A DNA stretch of 64,000 nt from Opisthorchis felineus (Eukaryota; Platyhelminthes; Trematoda; Opisthorchiida; Opisthorchiidae). Where the stretch lies: positions 257,216 through 321,215 of the forward strand of contig SJOL01007149.1 in assembly GCA_004794785.1 (NCBI GenBank), given 5' to 3'. The notes beneath the pieces were generated by a model. It did no database searches and was not told the origin of the DNA. It saw only the letters and a list, made by a program, of their open reading frames with translations. The translations under genes were made by a program, and so were the position numbers. Below are positions 13,801-25,800 of the stretch, one piece after another (the first letter of the stretch is position 1; each line of letters opens with the position of its first letter).

Positions 13801-16800
13801 TTGATTCACTTTGCATTCGTCCTAGACGATCTGCCGGACGAGTAAGTTACAAATATTTTTGTAGGATGTGTGGACCAGTCCTACCGCTCTCTCAACATTT
13901 TGACTGTATTTTAATAGAGCTTGCACAGAAGCGCAGGTGGCAGTAACTTTCGGTGGTTAGAAGTCTTTCTTCCAAAGCTAAGAACGACGGAAAACCAGTT
14001 ATCCGAAAATGACTGATCGGACAGTCCCTCAAGTTTGATAAGAGGTACGCAACCCGTCTTTCTTTAGAATTTAACTAACTACTGAATTAGCAGGAGTTGG
14101 GTTGATCACTAAACAAATTGTCCAGAATCCACAGTAAAACCGAGTACTGTCGATTATATAACTGGACACTTGTCCTCCCCCACAGGTTCGCAAATGCACT
14201 TTTCGAAGGTCTTTTATCCAGTTTTTATGTGTGAAGGAATGCATGCCATAGTTGTCGTGTTGATCTAACGGAGATCCTCTGGGTAACCTATGCACAACTG
14301 GATGGTAGCTATTTAGGCTACTCCTGTCAGCTTCCACCGCCTGACGGTATGGACATTGACTGTACTCGCTGTGCAACCGCCAGAAAAAATCACAATCCAT
14401 CAACTCTCCTATTCCTCCGGAGCAATTTGACAAAGGACACCTCTGAACTGGGTTATGACTGAATTTCTGTGCATTACGATGAGTTCAGACCAACACCAGC
14501 TTTTCGGGGCCACACAGTATTTTTACCTCAAATAAAACTAAAACGGCATGGTTCCCGATGAACGTATGTGTGCTTGTGCGGCTCAGTTATGCACCTCATA
14601 AATGCACGGTTCCTTTGTAGTGACCATCCTAAAGGATCGATCAAAAGTGGTCTGTTCTGGAGATTGCTTTCTTTATAGACATACAGGTATGACTACAAAA
14701 AGTCAAGGGGGAGCAAGTATAACACAACTGCGCAAAACATCATATGGCTCAATCATGTTAAATCGTGGAAACCGCCCGAGTTTCTGACTGTATGACCGTT
14801 GATGGGACCAGCCAAAAGCGGCCACGAGTGGCCATCAATCTATAGGTAGCTTAGAGGGAAAATAATTTCATAAGATGAGTGAAGCTTCCATCTGAGAAGT
14901 CGTCACTCAAGGAGCCCGCCAGTGCGTCACCACGTGATGAGAATTCCGTAACTGAAGGGTGGGTGGCGCTAAATCCTACCTAAGTGAGAGTTAACCAGTG
15001 TTGATCAGCCGATCATGGCCGAACGGTTAAGTGTTCAAACTACTAGCCGGGAGGACGCGGGTTCGAGAGTCCCTGGAATTTCGTGAAATACGTGCTGCCG
15101 ATGATTCCCAAAATGGATGAAAGAGCTGTACAATGCTTCTCGGCTTCTTCAGACAGATTGGCTTGACTTACAGAACGAAATCTCCATCAGAAGTCACTTC
15201 ATGTACCAAAAAAGGGGGTTGAGGAGATCGACCGAAAGCAGTCGCTGTGGCGGTGTGATGCATGTACACAGTAAGGTTACTGTTAGGGAGATATCAAAAC
15301 TGATGTGACTTGGGTCAAAACTAGTAAGCCTATCAGGTTACTTCACATGTGTGAACACCGGGACCAAGAGTGGATTCGCTGAATAAGTTCAGGGACAACA
15401 GGACCTCGGGCACAGCCTACGGTATATAGTCTGGGGATGACCGCAACTATTACCTAAGGTTTGCTTTCTAAAACCTTGTGCCAAAAAACAAGATGCTTGT
15501 TTGTTGAAGGCTGTTCACTTTCATTTCCGGCTTAGAACCGAACTGCAACTCGTCCGGAAGGCTCAACAGAAGCGCCAAAAGCAACAGTCACTGAGGAAAT
15601 CAAGAAGATGGTCCTGGGATCCACGGTTCGATCAGTTTCGTAGGCCACGTCGTCGTCAGTGGGCTACAGTGCTCCACCTCACGATACTCATGACTGTGAT
15701 GGTCTTCGGCATCGTTATATTGGCCAGTAAGTTGTTGAACTGTCGTACGAGCGTGCTTGCACCGAAAAGCACAATAAAGGTATAATTCTGAATTATCATG
15801 TTAGGCCGATGGGTACAGCTCTCTTTAAGAGTGTGGGGCCATTTGCTGAAACAGCTGTTCAACACACGAAGATAAGTTCACCTCGTTCTAAACAAGGCAC
15901 AAAGAAAAACAGTCAACACCGATTTGTAAGCATAATCCAGAACAAAGGTGGAATTCGTTTTTTCTACACAAACGTGTCGGTGGACACGGAACCTTTGCTA
16001 CCTTCCCCTTAGTGTTCTTCTTATGCTTAATTCCTGCTTTTGTTACGGGATACGGGGAAAACTATTGCCTTAAGCAGTACAAACAAGTGACTGCGTTGGA
16101 ATGTTGGTTCTTTTGACAACTAAGTGAGACATATCAAGAACTTTCAGTGGAGCCAATGTCATCAGCACTGTGGGATTATTGACAAAAACCGGGGTTGAAA
16201 GGAGACCGAAGTTGCCAAACATGTCGGCAAAAGGGGGTAAGGATGCAATAAAAGCGGATTACTGATGGTACCAAGCAGGTTGTCTGCAGCGACTGGTGGC
16301 TGGGTCGTTCGAAAACGGTCGCTCTAGAAAGGTGGTGTTGTACGATGCACTAGTTGAGGAATCAAACGTATCTGAATGTGCACATGGCATTTACTCTTAG
16401 GGAGGAAACAATTATAGCTGGTGATGTGAACAAACATTCTAACTAGCTATTGCGAATAAGTCCATCAAACGGTAGAATTCCTGCGTCATGAAACACGGAG
16501 CTCCCCTATTAACTCTCTCCAAATAGTTGTTGAATTCGACCAGAACATTTTGTATCCACTTCAGTGAATAGGCATAGCAGCGGGCTGTGTCACGGTTCAA
16601 CCCTGCGGTAGCTCGAGGGCAAGCCTAGCACAAATGCGTGGAGTGAATAAACATAAAACCCCATCGGAGCTTGGCAAGGTGCATCAGCTGAGACCTCCTC
16701 AGACGGTCAGATATCAATTTGAAATTGGCGTACCCAAGCCGTTCAGGACTGACATGGCCAATCCGTCGGACCAAACCGAATTGCTTTTCTGTTGATAACA

Positions 16801-19800
16801 ATAGTCAACTTAATCCAGTAAATTTATTCTCGCACACAGGTGATTTCAATTATTATACACAGTACGGCAGGTGGACGGAAACGCTCACACAGTGGCTGAG
16901 GGAACTGCAGCGCAACTACTACATCAGCTGGACATCGGCAGCAACACAACCGAGGTGGGATATGGATCCCGTTAACACACTGGATACCATTCACGTCACC
17001 TTTCAATGCTGTGGCAGCAAAGGCGGTCGTGAAGCCTACAAGGAATGGTGGCAGTCAGATGTAGTAAAACCTGACCGTGGCACGTCCAGCGTTAGAAATG
17101 TGTAAGTTCAACACGTACACCACTTTGATCACTATGCCCACTTAACACGATTTTCCTGGTCCAAGATTTTAGGTTGCGACAGGCAAAAAAAAGATCCACC
17201 ATACATATTCGCCTAACTTTGACATTAACTACTTATCATGCCCCATTTAGGTGGCACTAACTAAGGATATTAATTACAGCTTAACTTGCGCCGCAGGACA
17301 AGTGACAAAATTATGCGGGTAGTATTTCTGAAGTGGATTTCGTACTTTTTAACTTTAAAGTTGCAGCACCGATCGCGGGACATTGTACGGCCCATCAAGT
17401 TGAACGAGCAGAGCGAAAAAGCATCAGTCACATAATCAGCCCTTTCAGTCATGACCGTGCTCACTTTTGGGGAAGACGTCAAGAACATTGCTATTCGAGT
17501 GCACTTGCCAACAAGTTGTGTCCGAGACCATAAACAATCTTAGCGGATTTCAGTATGAAGAAAAGTGTAAATGTATCTGGACTACTTCGCAGACAGTTGA
17601 AGAAAACGGACTTCCTGCGACTGGCCTTCGCTAAATACGCGATTCTCAACTCAGTCAGTCGGCTAAGCGTTGGAGGCGATGACACAGAGGGGAGGTACGC
17701 AGTGAAGGCAACAGCTTTGTTGCAGAATCGCCATTAGCTGCGTGATATAGCCATATCTGTCATGGTCACTAGGCACTGGTGTGTCACAACATTCCTGTAA
17801 CATCATCATCATCATAGACAACACAACATCAGTCTTCAACACTGATGCTTCGCTGCCGTACAACCATAATTTAATGAAAGACTTGCTGTGAAAAAGGATA
17901 ACATTAGATGAGGAAGCGAGATAGCCTAAGACCATTAGCCTACACCACTAGGGGCTTCACCACATTTTTGAACAATACGGATGGAAGGTCATCCGAACCA
18001 GGAGCGCGGTAGCGCTCCAGGGCACGCATACAGTCAAAAACCTCCGGATGCGTCGTCCAGGGTTCTACATCAGTTGTAGGATCCAAATGAGTGGAAGCGG
18101 GTGGCTACAAGGATTGTTCAAAGTGCTTCGCCCAGCGGTCGAGGCATCCATTGCTGAAGATGATCACACCTTGATGGTTTTGCTAACAGGCGGTTTCCGT
18201 GAGCTCGTCGCACGGATCAACTGAAATAATCTTCGGACATTCCCCGTTTTCCGGGCCTCTTCTCTCTCCTCAACAGATGTGGCATGACGGTATCGTTAAC
18301 TGTAGGTGTCATGGTTGTAAGTGGGCTGGGATACTGCCAGGACACCCACACCTAAACAGAAGGACGATTAGGGTCCTCAACCAAGGCCTTTGGCTCAAAA
18401 GCATGACCGCAAGACAGCGGTGTTTAGTAAGAAAGGGAAATATACCACCATTTCTAAAGAGCAAGTCGCAACGCATGTTACAACCCCCAATCTGGAGGGC
18501 CAGGAGGCCGTGTTTGTTAAAACTTTGGCAATTGATCAACTTGGTATGAGAGAGAGACTCTGTGAGTTTCGCACGGACACCTCCCAGTATAGCTTAATGG
18601 GTTACGGAGACACACAAACCATCACACCACAGTAAGGTCCAATCTCTTCATGACGGGCATTCCTATAACGAATCGTAATGTCCTCTTTTCATCTAACCCA
18701 GTAAGACCGATATTCCTGGCTGCATACAATGAACCTCAAGTTCGCTGATATTGTTCCACATCTGAACCCCAGCTGAATGCAATACAGCAAAGACCTAACG
18801 AAGTCACGGTACTTCCTCATCCCATAACAAGTTACCACAAAACTGTTGCTAGAATATGTACATGCCGCTCACAAGTACCGCTGAAACAGAAAACATATGG
18901 GCGGCATAAGATTAAATCCATAGAGACCGGCGACCCGGCAGGAGGGACAGTCAAGAGTGACCGGGAATGTATTTCACTTTCGGCCCTAGTATCGAAAATT
19001 CCGTAGTGAGGAGACCGGACACTATCGTGATGCGTACCCCAATAACCTATTGAGCTGTAAAATGGATCCCCATTCAGCATTCACAGAGTCTCTCCTACCA
19101 GGTTGGTCAATGGATGGAGCTGTGACACACAGTATCCTGGTCCTCCCGATTGGTGGTTAGAACAAGTGTGGCAAGTTGTTCCATAAAATTTGGGCTACTC
19201 GAGTGATATTAAGCCGAACATCGCCGCCTGGCGGTCAGGCTTTTGAGCCAAGGGTTTTCGTCCTTCTTGATAGGTTTGGACGCCCTGACAAAATCCCTGC
19301 CCACATACAGCAGGGTAAAACCATAATCACAAGCATTTCGATCGCTGAACTAGATTTGCTCCATAACAGCTTACTCCTGGGTCTCAGCGACAAACTCGCT
19401 GTCAATGAGCCTTTTATAACCCATAAATTCGTCCAAATCTACCAATATTTTCAGAACCCAATCGCGGTACACTGAAAAGTACAGTATCACCGGTGACTGG
19501 AAGCGGTTAATCCCATTCAGTTGCTGTCAGCTGCGCCTCAACGCGTCATGTGACCACACTGAGGGAAAGAGTCCCGACCATTTCTATCAACGAGGGTGTG
19601 TTGCACCGATTATCGAACTGACTATCGTTCCGTGGATGAAAATGGCTGGCGGTACGCTGGCCTTAGTGTTGGTCTTGATGGTAAGTTAGTAAGGGATTTC
19701 TAGCACCTCCGTTACGGTGGTTGTCTTATTGTGTAGATACAACAATGTGGTAGAATCTTCTAGCAAACAAGATAAGGTGGCCCGAGACGGGCCACATCAA

Positions 19801-22800
19801 TGGTTAGAGACATTGTCAGACATGACCCAGTCGCGCCCTCAATGGCGCTCGTGCATCCAAGCTATTGCCTTCAATGCATAGCTCCCTTCCCAATCCCCCC
19901 ACTTGACAGTCCACTGACAGTGCTGTATTTACGCACCAATTTACCAGCTCCCGCTTCCAAAACGCAGCTACCTACCCCACCTCCCCAAATCATCGGTGAA
20001 CGAAACTGTGGCAGCTACAACCACTGTACGACAAGTACGCGGTTCTTACAGCTGACAATGATGATGGTGATAATCAGAACTCGCCAGTCGCGAATCGTTA
20101 GTGCAGCCTGGAATACCCTACTTTCGCATATTCACTTAGCTGTTCCTTAAGGAAGGCACTTTATGTGCGCTCTGCAGATTGTCCTACTGTGTTGAAGAGG
20201 CTAGCATAAGGTCTCTACCATTAAATCCAGCGTTTTCTCCACCGAAGATGAAATGTCCTCCGACCTGCGGCGTTGCAGAACTAGTATCAACAATGACGTG
20301 GTCCTCATGCGTTTTTTTGTTTGAATTTCCCCCAGTAGATGAGCCAAACCTACTAGCCGTTTCAATTCAGTCCACCATAGCGCTTTTCCTCCGGTCATGC
20401 CCCCTCAATCAGTCCAGTTCTATACCAGAGCATCTAGGAGGAGAAACAGCGAGACGATTATCACGTTGGTTTCGATGTTAGAGATTCGTTCTACATACAC
20501 TCAAGTATTGTATTCCGCCTATCTATTGTCTGAAAACATTAGTGCCTGGGAGCAAAAACTAATCAGTAGCATTTATGACAGTGCTCAAATATCAGAGACA
20601 TTTTTTTTAACATGACTGCACCCTAGGACGGTGTAACCCCACCTGATAGCATGTAATCACTATTTTCTCGTGGACACGAAGGTCATGCAAAGCTTTTCAT
20701 CTGGTCCTAGATACCTCAGCTCATTTTGTACCTGAGCATCATTCAACCTCGAGAGGTTATTCGGCAATTCCTACGAACCAGGGCGGAAATCCATCTGTTC
20801 TTTGCCTACTGGGGCCAGGTTGTCAGGGAGACAAAGCGAGAGGCACGAAAGCTATCCGTAAGTTTTACTACTGTTCCCGTTCTCGATAGACGTGGGTGAT
20901 GGTTATCAAGTCAAGCACGTGCGTTTCCGTTACAATGGATTGTACGAAGTTAAACTCCATATAGTTCGACCGACGAGGATTCAATTTTCCACTGAACAGA
21001 CCGGTGAGGCTGAGACGATAAGAAAATCGTTTCAGCTACTGGACAAAATAAGGCTCCGAAGGCTACCATTAAGGGTGATCAAGACAAATACAGTTAGCAT
21101 CTACCCAAACAAGGACATTTTAGAGAACAGTGTATTCAGTCCTACAGCTGTGAACCTCCATTCGTTGCGTTCAGCCCCACCGTCCCGTTTCGACGTTCTC
21201 TTACAGTTGCCGAAGTGTTACCATGCCCTTGTGCTACGAAATATCACCAGGGCCGGAGTAGGTTCCGGTGGCATTATTCAAGAATGATGATGGAGCTTGG
21301 TGCTGTATCTTAAAGCTTGAAGATCAGAAATTACTCTGGACAGCTACTACAAAACAATTGCGATGCCTTTGGAAAAACTGACTTCTCCTAACAAGGATAT
21401 AGGTCCTATGTCGGTTGTAGCCTACATGATACCTAACTGTCACAAGACAGGTCGCGGAACGTAACTTCGAGACAGGTAAGGGGTATACTGAATACATTTC
21501 TACCTATCGGGCGCTCTAGCAGCACCACGCATGCCGTAGACGCACGATGGACACAGTTATTTCCCCGCTTCCTAATTACTTGATGAGAAATATGGTCTTC
21601 AGGGGTGTGCGAATAATTATCGTGTGCTTTGGTCACACTTTCTATGAATAGAGGTCTACAGTGAACCGTCCAAAAGATTTCTTGAGAACAGCGGAGTCCT
21701 CCAGGACTTATTGTTGCCGTTACGGTGCTCATTCCTTATAACGAATGCCATTCGAAAACACTCAGACCGACTTTTACTCCACGCTATTGCTTGTTTGACG
21801 AGAGAAAAATTCACTTTTTAAACAAACGAATTGCTAAAACAAACACGGTGATTAACCGAGTAGCTTGTCAATGTTCCGCGAAAAATCTTCATTGACACCA
21901 GATTAACATATCCAAAAAGGTTCGCTTATGTGTCGTACATGTGCCCTGAACAAACTGCTAAACTGTAAGGGGTTAGAAAGAATGAGAACTATTGCGACAT
22001 AAACACTGACCAAGAAGAGTTGAAGAAATTGTAGATCGCAACATGTCGAACATCCGGACAAGTATAGACGGATTGTCCCTGTTCGCACTTTGAACAGGTC
22101 AAGCTGTGAGAGTTCCAACTGATGAGCAATACGGTTTATTTTTCAAAGTCGTAGCTAGGCCTTTTTTAGAATTTTTGTCATCATCCCTCACATTCGATTC
22201 CAGCTACAACTGGAAAAGATGCAAAAGCAACGTGAACGGATTGCTGCATTGGAACGAAAACTTCATGAACCAAGAGAACCCGGGGACGCGCCAACTAAAT
22301 TAGCATATACCATGGAAACTACTGCCGGAGAATTACGGGGCGAGGGAGAGGAGGAGATACAGGAACCACGACGAGGGGATACAATGCCAAGACGCAGTGT
22401 GGTATTGTTCATGCGCGATTCGCTTCATCCTCCAATAAGACGAAGTACGGAGACGCAAATTGACTTGGAAGACACCACTATCTCCGGCTCCCGTTCGACA
22501 TCCACGGGACGAAGCAGCCTGCCCAGTGGCCAAAATGAGAGTACAGCACCAACTGTTGAAAGTACAGAGTCTACCACAACCACAACGTTGGCGGCAAAAA
22601 AGCCACAAAGTAGCCCCACCAGTTCGAGTGAATCGACTGGAGGCCAATCAACTGTTGAAAGCGTACAACCAGCGCCACCATCAACACCATCACAACAGCG
22701 GAAGAAAACGACAACCTCAGGTAGTGGACAACCGAAACCCCTAATATGGCGATACTGACGAAACACTTAGTGAAAATCATACAAGTCTATTGCTCATTCT

Positions 22801-25800
22801 ATGTAACTGACGTTGATGTTGCATCACGTTATGTGGTCGTTTCATTAAAGCGAATGACCTTAATACGGAGTTTATCTAAATATCGCCAAACTTTCTGCTC
22901 GATTGTTATGGGGCCAGACCTGTTCAATCCAGTCTATTTTTTTAGATGAACCAAGAGCTGATTCACAATGGCTGCGACTGTCTAAATGATTGGGCACGTG
23001 AAACACGAAAGCTCAGACGAACATTTACAAAGTCCGGTTGAAAATTGCTTGTTACTCGCGACTTGAGCAAAAGAGTCTATTCGAAGTCAAGTTGTATGAG
23101 GCATGATGCAGCATGAATGTTTTAGGCATGTAGACAGAGACTCCAAACAAAGAGAATATTTAAGCAACTCTGTTTGGACGCCGTAAAATGTTTATCCAAG
23201 GTAGTCGACAGAAGAACGATGACGTGTTTTAAACGCTCTTCCAGCATGTGCAACATGAACGAAACCGTGTAACTGCGGTAGAGTCGTATCAAACTGTTAG
23301 AAGACTAATCAAACACAGCACGACGTAGCTCAGCGTTGGGAACACGGTTCTCCTACCACGTGTGTGTAACGCTACGTGGACATATATGACCGAGAGCAAC
23401 TAATCGTCTTCCGCCCTCTGAATAAAGCGGTAGAGTTTTGTATCTACACGATAACGCTGATCTCACTGCAGCACTGTGCATTCACTGACAAGATAGTACC
23501 ATGCCGATGCGATAAACGCTTAAATTGAAGCAAGGACGAACGGGTTTTCCCCCATCCTAGCAATCACTTTTTGGTAACGCTGTCAACAGATGTGATACGA
23601 CTACGCACGCAGTTGGGTTTCAACAAACAAATGGGGAGGTGCACGTCCAATGTTGAAGTAGAACCCTGTACTTTATTGGTGCATCCAATAACTTATTAGG
23701 TGGACTTATCATTTACTGTACTTTGTCTTTTTGAAAGGGCCTGAATCGGGCGACACGAAATCTTCCGCATCCTCCAAGTCCTTGAGGTTTTCTCCGGGTG
23801 GTAGACAACCCACGCGATTCCACTGTAATCATTTCTATTACGAAGTTGCAAAGAATGAAGAGAGGGAAAACCTGTGGAACACCACTTTTGGTAGTGAACT
23901 CAGTAGAACATTGTCCGCAGACCTTTACACGACCATGTATGTTGGATGTAGTGAGCGGAGGAGTGAAATGAAGATTTTGGGAGTGTCTGTGTCTGTCCCC
24001 GTATTGCGAGTAACCGTATTACGGGGCGGTCTGGAGGTGAAGTCGTACTGTCCTCTGCGATAGGAGTGTGAAGGCAGTAAGGCGTTTCCCCCAGGCGACC
24101 AGCATGTCCATATTTATGGAAGCAGCGATGCTGCCTTCCCCCGAGGAAGAATGGGTTAGAAAAGGTCGGCCCTAAAAACCGCACACTCCGATCGCCCAAT
24201 GGTTGACCGTGACCGCCGGCGCATTATTCAATACGGTCGAAATACTTTTAAAACCAAAGAGTCCGGTGCTGCTCAAAAGGCACCTGTTGTGCGCAGCCGC
24301 ATCAGGAGTGAGACAGTAATGCCCTACTCCCTGCGCCCCCGGGCCAGGCCGGCCCCCTACAGCCAAGTAGGTCAGACTATTAAGTCATTGGCTCCGGGAA
24401 GGGTCCCCCAAGAGAACCCTAACAACCGCTGTCTCGCGGGCCAGACTCTTGGGTCAGAGGCTAGCGGCAGGGTCCCCGAACAAAACCCTACATCCTCCCA
24501 TTGCCTTGTGGGTCAGACTTTTGAGTCAAAGGCTCAAGGTGGGGTACATTAACTAAACCCCCTTCTTCGGCCTGGGCAACCGGGAAGTATCATTTGCCCT
24601 TGCAGCTCTTCGCTCAACGGCCTTCTCGCTCACTCTTCCCCAACCCATCGTAAAATGCAGTGCAATCAACCCATCTGCCGATCCCCTAGCCACTGTTCCG
24701 TGTCTCGACCGTCGCCCAGAAAAATAAACCGAAATAATCACTACTAACCTCAAAAGACCAGATCCACGTTGCAGCCTTTAATATCCGTACTCTATGTCAA
24801 ATTGGGCAACAGGCATCCCTAGCTGAAACCTTGCTTTCCCTCCCTATCGATGTATGTTGTGTCTCCGAAGCACGAATACAAGACCCCACTTCGGTCGTAC
24901 TCCTCAAGCCGCTTAGGACGAGCCCAGATGTTCCACATTTCACTCTTCGGGTATCCGCAATGGCTCGTGGTATCTACGGTGTGGGAGTTGCACCCAGCCC
25001 CAAGGCTGGAAGCGCCTTACTGGACTGGATCCCAGTAAACAGTCGCCTATGCGCTGTGCGGTTGTCTGGCTCAGTTAAGATTAACGCAGATCGATGCGGT
25101 AAACGGTGTTTGTTTGTCGTATCAGCATACGCCCCAACAGATAACAGTTCTGAGACTGAGAAGGACCAGTTTTATCAAGATCTGTCACGACCGCTTCGGT
25201 CAGCAAGAAGGACGGATATAGTAATCCTAGCGGGTAATATGAATGCCCAAGTTGGACGACTAAGTCCGGAAGAAGCACAGTTGGGTGTTAGATTCGGATT
25301 CGATGCTGAGCGTACGGAAAATGGGGAGCGGCTTCTTTAGTTGTGTGCAGATCATCGTCTGTTCCTGGCTAGAACGAACTTCCAACACAAATGCTCACAC
25401 CGAGTTAATTGGAGGTCACCTACCACAAGACAGTCGTGGACTCAATTGGACCATATGGCTATCAGTTACCGATGGAGAGCCTCAGTTAAGGATTGCCGTT
25501 CCTTCTGGGGTACGCAACTGGACTCTGATCACGCCATCCTGTGGGCCCGCTTAGCACTTCGCTTTCCGCCAGCACTACGCGTGCCAAAAGAGGGCAGCTC
25601 CGTTCATCAACTTCGACAAGTTTCAGTAGCTGAAGAGTATCGAGCCGATCTGGCTAGAAAGCTACTGGAAACTCACAGTCATGTGGACGAAGAAGATTGC
25701 TCGGAGGATGAATAGAGGCGAGTTAAAGAAGCAATGCTCTCAGCTTTCAGAACTGTTTGTCCAGCCCATCTGACTCGACTCAATGAACACTGGATATCTT

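Noticed and set aside
17266..17422. Frame [20 protein letters not shown] in tetraspanin intron 3
   Set aside because: It looked like a possible exon, but exon 3 joins exon 4 exactly in phase with the expected cysteine spacing and no donor fits its end.
20892..21287. 131-residue plus-strand frame
   Set aside because: It lies in tetraspanin intron 5, after a clean donor at 20858. No domain is recognised and the phases do not fit the flanking exons.
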